From the NCBI GenBank assembly GCA_002423285.1, contig DIVF01000062.1, positions 1-30,935 of the forward strand: a stretch of 30,935 nucleotides of DNA. The letters run 5' to 3'. Source of the DNA: Micavibrio sp. UBA6139. GTDB lineage: Bacteria; Pseudomonadota; Alphaproteobacteria; Micavibrionales; Micavibrionaceae. Under the pieces are notes generated by a model. That model worked only from the letters and a program-made list of their open reading frames with translations, had not been told where the DNA came from and did not search any database. Made by a program: the position numbers and the translations under genes. How positions within the stretch are numbered: the first letter of the stretch is position 1; each line of letters opens with the position of its first letter. This document shows, piece after piece, positions 1 to 7,049 of the stretch.

Positions 1-465
1 GACTTTTGCAACAGGTCTATTGACGGCTTCACCGTTGTTGGCATCACCGCCCGCACCACCAACAAGGACGGCAAGGCCACCGACGATATCAATGCGCTGT
101 GGCAACGATTCTTTGAAGACAATATTGGTGAAGCGATTCCGGGCCGCATCGGCGAAGCAATCTATGCCGTTTATCACGATTACGAGGGCGACCACGAAGC
201 CCCCTATTCCCTGACCATTGGTTGCATGGTGAAAGAACTGGATGGGGCTTTACCGCAAGGGCTGGATGCTGCCTTTGTTGAACGTGGTGATTACATGATC
301 TTCGCCGCACGCGGTGAACAGCCAAAGGCACTGGTTGAAACATGGCAATCAATCTGGAAATCCGACATTAAACGCGACTTCCGCACCGATGTGGAAGTTT
401 ACGGCGCACGGTTCTTTGAAGAAGGCCTGCATGAAATTCTAGTCTGTATCGGCGTTAAGGCCTGA
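1..465 (+). CDS. GyrI-like / AraC-type effector-binding domain protein, 5' end cut off
   Basis: The reading frame is open from base 1 and ends at TGA 463-465, so the gene enters from the left and 154 codons are visible. The protein has the look of the bacterial effector-binding (GyrI-like, Cass2-type) fold: an N-terminal strand with VVGI, a tryptophan-containing helix (INALWQRFF), then YAVYHDYEGDHEAPYSLTIG, and an acidic C-terminus. Such domains bind small molecules, either alone or fused to a helix-turn-helix. Whether an N-terminal DNA-binding domain exists cannot be seen. The ligand is unknown. The family call is by pattern only and is moderately secure. The following 208 bases up to bfr hold no gene. 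Confidence 0.65.
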   Translation, partial: DFCNRSIDGFTVVGITARTTNKDGKATDDINALWQRFFEDNIGEAIPGRIGEAIYAVYHDYEGDHEAPYSLTIGCMVKELDGALPQGLDAAFVERGDYMIFAARGEQPKALVETWQSIWKSDIKRDFRTDVEVYGARFFEEGLHEILVCIGVKA

Positions 466-563
466 TTTCGCCTGTATTCCTAAGACCTTGATGTCCTCCT
501 GCGATTGCAAACCATTTTCAACGCACTGAAACCATTGGGAAATTTCTGAGTGAAACTTGATTA

Positions 564-576
564 GCGGTTGAACCGC
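564..576. promoter_or_regulatory. short perfect palindrome upstream of bfr
   Basis: GCGGTT-G-AACCGC is a perfect 6-1-6 inverted repeat in the gap between the effector-binding gene and bfr, about 100 bases before the bfr start. It could be an operator or a chance palindrome. It does not resemble a Fur or Irr box, and no T-tract follows, so it is not a terminator. Confidence 0.2.
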
Positions 577-673
577 CCTAGGTAATCTTGCATCATTCCC
601 CTGCGTTAACCCCGCCAGTATTCTTCCAGCATTCTGGCGCGAACAGAATTTACAATGAAAGAAAGGCCCTGCT

Positions 674-1162
674 ATGAAAGGCGATCCAAAAGTCCTGCAA
701 CAGCTCAATATTTCCCTGCGTGGTGAGCTGACAGCAATCAATCAATATTTCCTGCATTCACGGATGCTGGAAGACTGGGGCATGACCAAACTGGCACGCC
801 ACGAATATAAAGAGTCGCTGGAAGAAATGGGCCATGCTGACCGTTTGATCAAGCGCATCTTGCTGCTAGAAGGCCTGCCAAATCTGCAGGATCTTGAAAA
901 GCTGCATATCGGTGAAAACGTGAAAGAAGTTCTGGAAGGCGACCGCGTTCTGGAACTGGACGGCATCAAAAACTACCGTGAAGGCATTGCCATCGCCGAA
1001 GCCGCCAAGGATTACGTCACACGCGATCTGATGATCTCGATTCTGACCGATGAAGAAAACCACCTTGACCACCTCGACACCATGCTGAGCATGATCGAGC
1101 TGCAGGGCCTGCAAAACTTCATCCAGCTGCAATCCGATTCTGCGGATGCAATGGAAGGCTAA
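674..1162 (+). CDS. bfr: bacterioferritin
   Basis: Iron-storage protein that should form a cytoplasmic 24-mer cage and oxidise Fe(II) to a ferric mineral core. The 162-residue length is typical. All dinuclear ferroxidase ligands of the E. coli-type protein are at matching positions: E18, E51, H54, E94, E127 and H130, with Y25 also kept. M52, the axial ligand of the inter-subunit haem, is present, so this is a haem-binding, catalytically competent Bfr. The start ATG follows a purine-rich GAAAGAAAGG. A hairpin terminator follows at 1190-1217, and a Bfd-like ferredoxin lies next on the same strand, the usual partner for iron release. Confidence 0.96.
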   Translation: MKGDPKVLQQLNISLRGELTAINQYFLHSRMLEDWGMTKLARHEYKESLEEMGHADRLIKRILLLEGLPNLQDLEKLHIGENVKEVLEGDRVLELDGIKNYREGIAIAEAAKDYVTRDLMISILTDEENHLDHLDTMLSMIELQGLQNFIQLQSDSADAMEG

Positions 1163-1189
1163 GCCCTTACTTCCAATAAGAGAATTTTG

Positions 1190-1217
1190 AAAAAACCGCA
1201 GATTTCTGCGGTTTTTT
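1190..1217 (+). terminator. rho-independent terminator after bfr
   Basis: Stem CCGCAG / CTGCGG (1196-1201 and 1206-1211) with an ATTT loop, preceded by six A and followed by six T. It separates bfr from bfd, so bfd probably has its own promoter. Confidence 0.88.
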
Positions 1218-1247
1218 ATTATTCCGCATTGCCGCGTTCAATTTTGT

Positions 1248-1262
1248 TGCGAATGACTTGCA
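1248..1262 (+). promoter_or_regulatory. possible iron-responsive (Fur-like) site before bfd
   Basis: TGCGAATGACTTGCA is an imperfect palindrome (outer TGC/GCA plus alternating matches) and contains the AATGA half typical of Fur boxes. It lies about 55 bases before the bfd start. Bfd genes are Fur-repressed in other proteobacteria, which makes the position sensible. The match is weak, so this is a suggestion only. Confidence 0.25.
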
Positions 1263-1316
1263 GCCGCAGTACTATTCAGTACGACATAAACAGCATCCGT
1301 AAACAGGGCCACCCGA

Positions 1317-1619
1317 ATGTATGTCTGCAGCTGCAACCCGTTTAACGATAAAGCCGTAAAACAATATCTGACCGAATGCGGTGAGCAGAAGGCCCGCTGC
1401 GGCGATGTTTATCGCGCGTGTTCCGGTGGGGCCAGCCCCAATTGCGGCCGCTGTGGCCCGACATTGAAGGAAATGGTTCGCGAACATAACAACGCGCTGA
1501 CTGTGAACCAGATGAAGGAAAACTTCCCGGCCTCCACCGATGCGGAAGAAGAACGGGAAGATGCCGCACCTGCAGCAACGCCGGTCAATGCGAAAAAACC
1601 AGATCAGCCTGTTATCTAA
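1317..1619 (+). CDS. bfd: Bfd-like [2Fe-2S] ferredoxin (bacterioferritin-associated)
   Basis: Small [2Fe-2S] protein of the BFD-like family. The N-terminus MYVCSCNPFNDKAV is diagnostic, with C4 and C6 as the first ligand pair and C43-x-x-C46 (CGRC) as the second. Known Bfd proteins pass electrons to bacterioferritin haem so that stored iron can be released. Its position just after bfr on the same strand supports that role. At 100 residues it is longer than classical Bfd (about 64). The extra length is a low-complexity Ala/Glu/Pro tail after residue 70. It has additional cysteines at 21, 28 and 35. No strong ribosome-binding site precedes the ATG, but an earlier start would lose the conserved N-terminus. 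Confidence 0.85.
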   Translation: MYVCSCNPFNDKAVKQYLTECGEQKARCGDVYRACSGGASPNCGRCGPTLKEMVREHNNALTVNQMKENFPASTDAEEEREDAAPAATPVNAKKPDQPVI

Positions 1620-1702
1620 GCCCTGCAAAACTTGCATCTGCCCGCCACACGGGCTAAACAAACCCCTTACCTTAAAAACAAAAACGAGAGGGGCATTTCA
1701 CC

Positions 1703-2008
1703 ATGGCTTCAGCAAAACCAAATTTCCTGAAAGATACATTTGACCGCGTCCGTAACGCATCAAACGATTTTACAGTTGGTTTTTACATGCCTGCCGTGGA
1801 TCAAACTGAGACAGCCCTGAAACGCATCGGCAGCGGTGCGATGCTGACCACCCCGGCCCTGTTGCTGGGCGGCGTTTACGTCATGCCCTTCGCTCCGGCC
1901 CTGAGCATTGGCCTGTTCTATGGCGCAGCCATCAGCAAACTCGTCAGCCATGCCTGCTTCGCCGAACGTGGCCGTGAAGCCCGCCTGAGCAGCATGAAGC
2001 CACAGTAA
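1703..2008 (+). CDS. small hypothetical membrane-associated protein
   Basis: A 101-residue protein of unknown function. The ATG has a good ribosome-binding site (GAGAGGGG, about ten bases upstream). The N-terminal half is hydrophilic and basic. Residues about 45-75 are strongly hydrophobic (AMLTTPALLLGGVYVMPF and on), long enough for one or two membrane passes, followed by a charged tail (ERGREARLSS). No family was recognised. It sits between bfd and the dehydratase gene with short gaps, but there is no evidence of a shared job. Confidence 0.7.
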   Translation: MASAKPNFLKDTFDRVRNASNDFTVGFYMPAVDQTETALKRIGSGAMLTTPALLLGGVYVMPFAPALSIGLFYGAAISKLVSHACFAERGREARLSSMKPQ

Positions 2009-2065
2009 AAGCACAGGGTTCTTCATTCCCTTTTCTTTCCCCTTAAAACACGCTATTGAACCCCT

Positions 2066-3148
2066 ATGGGAAAACGCGTCTTTTTGATCACAGGCATTGC
2101 CGGATTTGTCGGCCACCATTTTTTGGAACACATCCTGAAAAACACGGATGATGTTGTGGTTGGCATTGACTCACTCACCTATTCCGGGTCGTTGGAACGG
2201 TTGCGCGATATTGAGATTGATCCGTTCCATCATCCACGCTTCAAATATTTAAGTTACGATTTTCGCCAGCCTGTCGGTGCGAATTTCGCGCAGGAATTAC
2301 AAGACGTAACCCATATCCTGCATATCGGCGCAGAATCGCATGTCGATCATTCGATCAGCGATCCAATGCGTTTTGTCATGGCCAATGTTGTTGGCACGAC
2401 CAATATGCTGGAACTGGCAAAGATGCTGCCCAATCTGGAATTGTTCGTGTACTTCTCAACCGATGAAGTGTTTGGCCCGGCCCCGCTGCCTGCTGACATT
2501 CCAGCGGGTGATGATTGGAACGGTTACCGCGAAGACGATACGCACAATCCAAAAAACCCATACGCCGCGACCAAAAGCGCTGGCGAACAAATGGTAACAT
2601 CCTTTGCCAACACCTATGGAATTCCCTGCATCATAACGCGGCAGATGAATATTTTTGGCGAACGCCAGCACCCGGAAAAATTTATTCCAAAAGTCATCAA
2701 TGCCGTGTTGAACAACACGGTTGTTCCCATCCATGCCACACCAGATAAAAAACAAGCCGGGATGCGTCATTACATTCACGCCCGCAATGTCGCGCACGCG
2801 CATTTATTCCTGCTGGATAAAAAACCATGGATCGGTGCTCCGCCGCGCTCCGTCCCCAGCTATCATATCGTCGGTGAAGTTGAGATTGATAACCTGTCTT
2901 TGGCACACATCATCGCCGATACCGTCATCCGGGTGGGTGAGGAAAAGGGCCTTAAAACCCATCCCTTACGCTATGACATGGTTGATTTCCACAGCGCCCG
3001 GCCCGGCCATGACCTGCGTTATGCCCTGAATGGCGGTAAAATGCGTGAATTGGGGTGGTCACCGCCTAAAAATTTCCATGATTCAATGGTAAAAACAATA
3101 GAATGGAGCCTGAACAGCCCACGCTGGCTAAAAAATTCGGCTCTATGA
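2066..3148 (+). CDS. NAD-dependent sugar-nucleotide dehydratase/epimerase, RmlB-like
   Basis: Extended short-chain dehydrogenase of the dTDP-glucose 4,6-dehydratase type. Visible features are the NAD-binding loop TGIAGFVGHH (residues 9-18), D35 after the second strand, the HIGAESHVDHSI motif (86-97), the STDE catalytic segment (131-134, with T132, D133 and E134 as expected for the dehydratase), and the YxxxK pair Y166/K170 in NPYAATK. The DE pair favours a 4,6-dehydratase over a 4-epimerase. The product would be a 4-keto-6-deoxy sugar nucleotide for surface polysaccharide. No rmlA, rmlC or rmlD lies nearby, so the substrate nucleotide is uncertain. The start lacks an obvious ribosome-binding site, but MGKRVFLITG is the natural N-terminus. 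Confidence 0.85.
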   Translation: MGKRVFLITGIAGFVGHHFLEHILKNTDDVVVGIDSLTYSGSLERLRDIEIDPFHHPRFKYLSYDFRQPVGANFAQELQDVTHILHIGAESHVDHSISDPMRFVMANVVGTTNMLELAKMLPNLELFVYFSTDEVFGPAPLPADIPAGDDWNGYREDDTHNPKNPYAATKSAGEQMVTSFANTYGIPCIITRQMNIFGERQHPEKFIPKVINAVLNNTVVPIHATPDKKQAGMRHYIHARNVAHAHLFLLDKKPWIGAPPRSVPSYHIVGEVEIDNLSLAHIIADTVIRVGEEKGLKTHPLRYDMVDFHSARPGHDLRYALNGGKMRELGWSPPKNFHDSMVKTIEWSLNSPRWLKNSAL

Positions 3149-3259
3149 CAAGTTGCGGGCGCTGCACATAAGGGCAGGACTTGCAACACGGGCCGGGGCG
3201 TGGCATCACTTACGGCGTCCTACTAAAAGATACAAACCTTTACCAAGGATGAACCTTCA

Positions 3260-3844
3260 ATGTTGAAAACCTTAGCCCTTTTGATCGGGAGTCTTGCGAT
3301 CATGACCACATCTGCACCTTCGAACGCTGCTGCGCTCGACCCTGAAAACACCATCAACCTGGACTTGGCCTATGGCCGCGTCGTGATCAAGTTGATGCCT
3401 GATGTTGCCCCAAAACATGTCGAACGCATTAAGCAATTGACCCGTGAAGGCTTCTATAACGGTATCATCTTCCACCGCGTGATCGAAGGCTTCATGGCCC
3501 AGACAGGCGACCCGACCGGTACCGGTACGGGTGGTTCGAAATACCCTGACCTGCAAGCAGAATTCAACGACACCAATTTCGGTCGTGGAACACTGGGCAT
3601 GGCCCGTTCACAAAGCCCGAACAGTGCTAACTCCCAGTTCTTCATCTGCTTCAGCGATTGTAGCTTCTTGAACAACCAGTACACCGTATGGGGTCAGGTT
3701 GTTGAAGGCATGGACATCGTTGACAAAATTACCCGCGGTGAGCCACCAGCAAACCCAGACAAGATCGTCAAAATGACCGTTGTTGCTGATGAGAAACCAG
3801 CCGAAGCCGCAAAAGAAGCCGCCCCAGCGAAAGCTGCTCAGTAA
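3260..3844 (+). CDS. secreted peptidyl-prolyl cis-trans isomerase, cyclophilin type
   Basis: Cyclophilin that would speed proline isomerisation during folding in the periplasm. An N-terminal signal peptide (MLKTLALLIGSLAIM..., with cleavage likely after the Ala run at 23-25) precedes a full cyclophilin domain. Active-site segments seen are FHRVIEGFMAQTGDP (residues 71-85, R73 catalytic) and QFFI (126-129), followed by the YTVWGQVVEGMDIVDKI strand-helix. Two cysteines (C130, C134) lie close together near the active site. The C-terminus ends in a low-complexity Ala/Lys/Pro/Glu tail. The start ATG is preceded by AAGGA at about ten bases. A strong terminator follows, so it is probably monocistronic. 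Confidence 0.92.
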   Translation: MLKTLALLIGSLAIMTTSAPSNAAALDPENTINLDLAYGRVVIKLMPDVAPKHVERIKQLTREGFYNGIIFHRVIEGFMAQTGDPTGTGTGGSKYPDLQAEFNDTNFGRGTLGMARSQSPNSANSQFFICFSDCSFLNNQYTVWGQVVEGMDIVDKITRGEPPANPDKIVKMTVVADEKPAEAAKEAAPAKAAQ

Positions 3845-3871
3845 GCTCTTTTAAAACCGCTATCCACATTC

Positions 3872-3906
3872 AAAACCCCGCCAAACCCCGGTTTGGCGGG
3901 GTTTTT
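3872..3906 (+). terminator. rho-independent terminator after the cyclophilin gene
   Basis: Long GC-rich hairpin with arms CCCCGCCAAACC (3876-3887) and GGTTTGGCGGGG (3890-3901), preceded by four A and followed by five T. It lies 30 bases after the stop codon. Confidence 0.92.
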
Positions 3907-3928
3907 ATAAGCGATACTTCCCTTTTTC

Positions 3929-3957
3929 TTGACTTTCACCCCTTATGGCTTTAAGAC
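3929..3957 (+). promoter_or_regulatory. possible sigma70-type promoter of a small transcript
   Basis: TTGACT (3929-3934), a 17-base spacer, then TAAGAC (3952-3957). The -35 is close to consensus and the -10 is weak. It lies after the cyclophilin terminator and before another terminator at 4017-4047, so any transcript would be short. Confidence 0.3.
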
Positions 3958-3963
3958 TTTAAG

Positions 3964-4047
3964 CATCCGGACAAAATATCGGTAAAGTTTCTTCAGAGGG
4001 TGTGTTCCCAACTCATAAAAAGCTGGCCAAAGAGCCAGCATTTTTTT
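3964..4047 (+). ncRNA. candidate small RNA of about 84 nt
   Basis: Inferred from a promoter-like pair at 3929-3957 and an intrinsic terminator at 4017-4047, with no open reading frame of useful length between. The preceding gene already has its own strong terminator at 3872-3906, so the second one needs another transcript to serve. No known RNA family was recognised. It is a prediction without conservation evidence. Confidence 0.3.
4017..4047 (+). terminator. rho-independent terminator in the cyclophilin/GH13 gap
   Basis: GCTGGC (4022-4027), loop CAAAGA, GCCAGC (4034-4039), then seven T at 4041-4047, with five A before the stem. Textbook intrinsic terminator shape. Confidence 0.85.
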
Positions 4048-4060
4048 GCCCTTTTCTCTT

Positions 4061-4216
4061 TGTCATCCCCGGCTTGACCGGGGATCCAGGGCCTTTAGCA
4101 CCGTAAAGAAGACAAAAAAGGTAAGAGGTCCAAGGGGGCAATCGCCCCCTTGAAAAGCCCATTCTTTTATCCCTTTAGGAAATGGATCTGGATCCTCGGT
4201 CAAGCCGGGGATGACA
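4061..4216. repeat. composite palindromic element (CCCCGG-type arms with an inner G5C hairpin)
   Basis: Arms at 4061-4088 (TGTCATCCCCGG... to ...GGGGATCCA) and 4189-4216 are inverted copies of each other with one mismatch (T4196). The same arm sequence recurs at 6869-6896 and 6930-6957. Each arm is itself hairpin-forming (CCCCGG...CCGGGG). Between the arms sits a separate hairpin, AAGGGGGC-AATC-GCCCCCTT (4132-4151), of the second repeat family. No transposase or RAYT gene is present in the window. The element fills most of the 454-base gap before the GH13 gene. Outside it, that gap holds only the terminators and the small-RNA candidate. Confidence 0.8.
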
Positions 4217-4298
4217 AGGAACACTAAATCTTCCCCTTTGCGTTCATCAGAACCTGAATTATCCTGAATCGTCTTATTCCTTCAGGGGTTCCCATTAC

Positions 4299-5993
4299 AT
4301 GACTGCAGATCAGATTATCGGCCCGGATTCCAAAGCCTTGAATGAATGGTGGCGCGGGGCCGTCATTTATCAAATCTATCCGCGCAGCTATCAAGACAGC
4401 AATGATGATGGCATTGGCGATTTGCGGGGCATTACGCAGCGGCTCGATTATCTGGCTGACCTTGGCGTTGATGGCATCTGGATCAGCCCCTTCTTCAAAT
4501 CGCCGATGAAGGATTTTGGATATGACGTTTCCGATTACCGCGACATTGATCCGCTATTTGGGACATTGGATGATTTCAGAAAATTATTAGACCGCGCCCA
4601 TGCGCTGGGGATCAAGATCATCGTCGATCTGGTGGTCAGCCACACATCTGAAGAACACCCGTGGTTTCAAGAAAGCCGCAAGACCCGCGATAACCCGAAA
4701 TCAGATTGGTATATCTGGGCCGACCCAAAACCGGACGGTACACCGCCCAATAACTGGCAGGCATCATTTGGTGGTCCGGCATGGACCTATAACGCATGGC
4801 GTGGCCAGTATTACATGCATAACTTCCTGCCCGAACAACCGGACCTGAACTTCCACAATCCAGACGTTGTGGACGCTGTTTTGGATGTCTTTAAATTCTG
4901 GCTGGATTTCGGTGTCGATGGATTCCGGCTGGATACCGTGAATTACTATATGCACGATGCACGGCTGTGGGATAACCCGCCGCAAAAGGATTTTTCCAAG
5001 ATCACCTATAACCTCGACTTCCCCACCCCTTATCTGATGCAGGAACATCGCTACGACAAAACGCAAATGGGGAACATCGCCAATATCCAAAAAATCCGCG
5101 CTCTGCTTGATCAATATCCTGATCGCATGGCGGTTGGTGAAATCGGGGATGAGCTTTATGGCGTTGAGGTCAGCGCACAATATACCGACGGTGAAGACAA
5201 GCTGCACACCGCCTATAATTTTTCCCTGATGGCCGGGGAATCGCGCTCCGCCGAGAGTATCAGAAAATCAGTGGAGGCCTTTGAACAGGCCGGGCCGCAA
5301 AGCTGGGTGTCATGGGCATTTTCGAACCATGACGTGATCCGTTCCGCCACACGGTGGAGCCGTGAGGGGAAGACAGACCCTGCGATTTCAAAAATGCTGA
5401 TCGCTATTCTGGCATCGTTGCGCGGTACAGCATTCATCTATCAGGGTGAAGAACTCGGCCTGCCAGAGGCACACATCCCCTTTGAACGCATTCAGGATCC
5501 ATGGGGGAAATATCTGTACCCGAAATGGCAGGGCCGCGATGGTTGCCGCAGCCCCATGCCGTGGGATGACAGCAAGAACGCCGGGTTCACGAAGAAGGGT
5601 AACCCATGGCTGCCCATTCCCGATGGTCACAAGCCGCTCTCGGTCAAAAAACAACTGCGCAACCCGCAATCGGTTTTGCGCATGACCAAGGCGTTGTTGA
5701 AATGGCGCAAAGACCACCCGGTTTTGCGCAACGGCACCATCAAATTCATCAATGGTCCTGACAATGATGTTTTGGCGTTTGAACGCGACAATGGACAAGC
5801 CGCCATTTTGTGCCTGTTCAATATCAGCGATGTACAAAAGGCCGTACCGTTCGGGTCAGGTTACAAAACGATCGTAACCTTCAGCGGCACAGGCGCCTAC
5901 ACATCCACCGCCCCTGAAGGGTCAGTGACGTTGGAGCCTTGGGGCTTTGCTTATTTGCTGTCCGCTTCTGGCAACGGGGCCAGCGGGGCCTGA
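4299..5993 (+). CDS. alpha-glucosidase, glycoside hydrolase family 13 (oligo-1,6-glucosidase-like)
   Basis: A cytoplasmic-type GH13 enzyme of 564 residues, with no signal peptide, expected to release glucose from short alpha-glucosides. The (beta/alpha)8 barrel starts at WWRGAVIYQIYPRSYQDSN (residues 17-35). Conserved regions are DLVVSHTS (110-117), GFRLDTVN (208-215, nucleophile D212), VGEI (279-282, acid/base E281) and SNHD (342-345, D345 transition-state stabiliser). The C-terminal beta domain ends with the usual FAYLL. Members of this subfamily differ in preference for alpha-1,4 or alpha-1,6 bonds, and the sequence alone does not settle this. The start has AGGGG about eleven bases upstream. 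The 3' end overlaps the convergent membrane-protein gene by 43 bases. No sugar transporter or regulator is adjacent. Confidence 0.93.
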   Translation: MTADQIIGPDSKALNEWWRGAVIYQIYPRSYQDSNDDGIGDLRGITQRLDYLADLGVDGIWISPFFKSPMKDFGYDVSDYRDIDPLFGTLDDFRKLLDRAHALGIKIIVDLVVSHTSEEHPWFQESRKTRDNPKSDWYIWADPKPDGTPPNNWQASFGGPAWTYNAWRGQYYMHNFLPEQPDLNFHNPDVVDAVLDVFKFWLDFGVDGFRLDTVNYYMHDARLWDNPPQKDFSKITYNLDFPTPYLMQEHRYDKTQMGNIANIQKIRALLDQYPDRMAVGEIGDELYGVEVSAQYTDGEDKLHTAYNFSLMAGESRSAESIRKSVEAFEQAGPQSWVSWAFSNHDVIRSATRWSREGKTDPAISKMLIAILASLRGTAFIYQGEELGLPEAHIPFERIQDPWGKYLYPKWQGRDGCRSPMPWDDSKNAGFTKKGNPWLPIPDGHKPLSVKKQLRNPQSVLRMTKALLKWRKDHPVLRNGTIKFINGPDNDVLAFERDNGQAAILCLFNISDVQKAVPFGSGYKTIVTFSGTGAYTSTAPEGSVTLEPWGFAYLLSASGNGASGA

Positions 5994-6745
5994 ATAACCG
6001 GATCAACCTCTGCTGCCGCCGCAGCGTCTGGCGCTGGCAGAGGGTTGGTTGTAATGCCGGGCTGTTGTGCCGTTCCGGGAGCCAGTGCAAAGGGTGAAGA
6101 GATATAAGGCGTTTCGCTCAGGCGATTCCATTCATCTTCCTGCACCATCAAACCATCGACCTGCTGCAACAGACCCTTCACGATCTTTTCCAAACGGTCC
6201 TTGTTGTTCAAGGGGTCTGCGGTTTCAATCCGCAAAACGGCGTCCTGCTGGTCAAAGACGAACAGGGCCGACAACACCTTCATTTTGAAAATCTTCTTGA
6301 AAATCTCAAGACGCGCCGGTGTCAGATAAGTCTTTAAAATCGCACCGTGACGCGCACGCGCCATCCATGTCGTATCCCAATCCTTATCATCCGGGACATA
6401 GGTTTGTTCTAAGCGCAGTGACTGGATCAACGGAACAGCACCCGGTGTTCCCATGGCGCCCGTGGTCGGCAAGCCCCGGCGCAAGGCAATTTCCAGCACC
6501 GTATTAAACCGTGATGTCCGCGTGTCGTTTGTTTGTTGTTCTTCGGTGTAAAGACCAAATCCGTAAGGGCCGATCATACCGCTGAGGCTGGGGGATGATA
6601 AAAACCGGGGGCCAGCCTGATAGGTCAGCTTGGTTTTATCTGCATAAGCCCGCCACGCCGCTTTCTGCTGCAGCAAAATACGGATCGACCAGGAAAAGAT
6701 GATCAGAACGAAGCTGGACAGAACAGCCCAAATAAAAATCCACAC
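5951..6745 (-). CDS. hypothetical bitopic membrane protein with Pro/Ala-rich tail
   Basis: Unknown function, 264 residues. One N-terminal membrane segment (WIFIWAVLSSFVLIIFSWSI) is followed by a soluble domain with motifs such as SGMIGPYGFGLYTEEQQ and ARHGAILKTYLTPARLEIFKKIF, then a low-complexity Ala/Pro tail. The soluble part probably faces the cytoplasm or periplasm as a single globular domain. No family was recognised. The GTG at 6745 is chosen because GGAG lies eleven bases before it; a TTG at 6772 is an alternative nine codons upstream without a binding site. The gene converges on and overlaps the alpha-glucosidase gene by 43 bases. Confidence 0.7.
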   Translation of the reverse strand: MWIFIWAVLSSFVLIIFSWSIRILLQQKAAWRAYADKTKLTYQAGPRFLSSPSLSGMIGPYGFGLYTEEQQTNDTRTSRFNTVLEIALRRGLPTTGAMGTPGAVPLIQSLRLEQTYVPDDKDWDTTWMARARHGAILKTYLTPARLEIFKKIFKMKVLSALFVFDQQDAVLRIETADPLNNKDRLEKIVKGLLQQVDGLMVQEDEWNRLSETPYISSPFALAPGTAQQPGITTNPLPAPDAAAAAEVDPVIQAPLAPLPEADSK

Positions 6746-6868
6746 GGTTGCGGGTACTCCGTTACAAGGCAAAAATGAAAAATTCCAGTTCTTAGTCTAA
6801 CTTCTCTTGCCCGATGTTGCAAAGAGCGGGACAAGCGGAGGAGACTCCATTTGATGCTTTTTTTGCAT

Positions 6869-6957
6869 TGTCATCCCCGGCTTGACCGGGGATCCAGGGC
6901 CAAAAGGCAGGTTTCAGCGGTTATCCTCCTGGATCCCCGGTCAAGCCGGGGATGACA
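6869..6957. repeat. palindromic repeat element, second copy of the CCCCGG-type arms
   Basis: Perfect 30-base inverted repeat: left arm 6869-6898 beginning TGTCATCCCCGGCTTGACC, right arm 6928-6957 ending GATGACA, with a 29-base spacer. The arms match those at 4061-4216, but here there is no inner G5C hairpin. It lies in the 304-base gap between the membrane protein and the dehydrogenase, both on the minus strand. The rest of that gap holds only a weak hairpin beside the dehydrogenase stop. Confidence 0.85.
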
Positions 6958-6987
6958 GCAGAGGGAACGAGAGATAAGACCCAGCAA

Positions 6988-7024
6988 AAGGAAAACGGCC
7001 CCCGGAATGACCCGGCGGCCGTTT
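6988..7024 (-). terminator. probable terminator of the dehydrogenase gene
   Basis: On the minus strand, AAACGGCC and GGCCGTTT arms (7017-7024 and 6993-7000) enclose a GC-rich interior and are followed by a T-rich stretch (TTTTCCTTTT). Shape is acceptable but the U-tract is interrupted. Confidence 0.55.
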
Positions 7025-7049
7025 ATTAACATAAAATAACCTAAAAACC

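Noticed and set aside
1640..1654. GCCCG-N5-CGGGC hairpin after bfd as a terminator
   Set aside because: The stem is only five bases and no T-tract follows.
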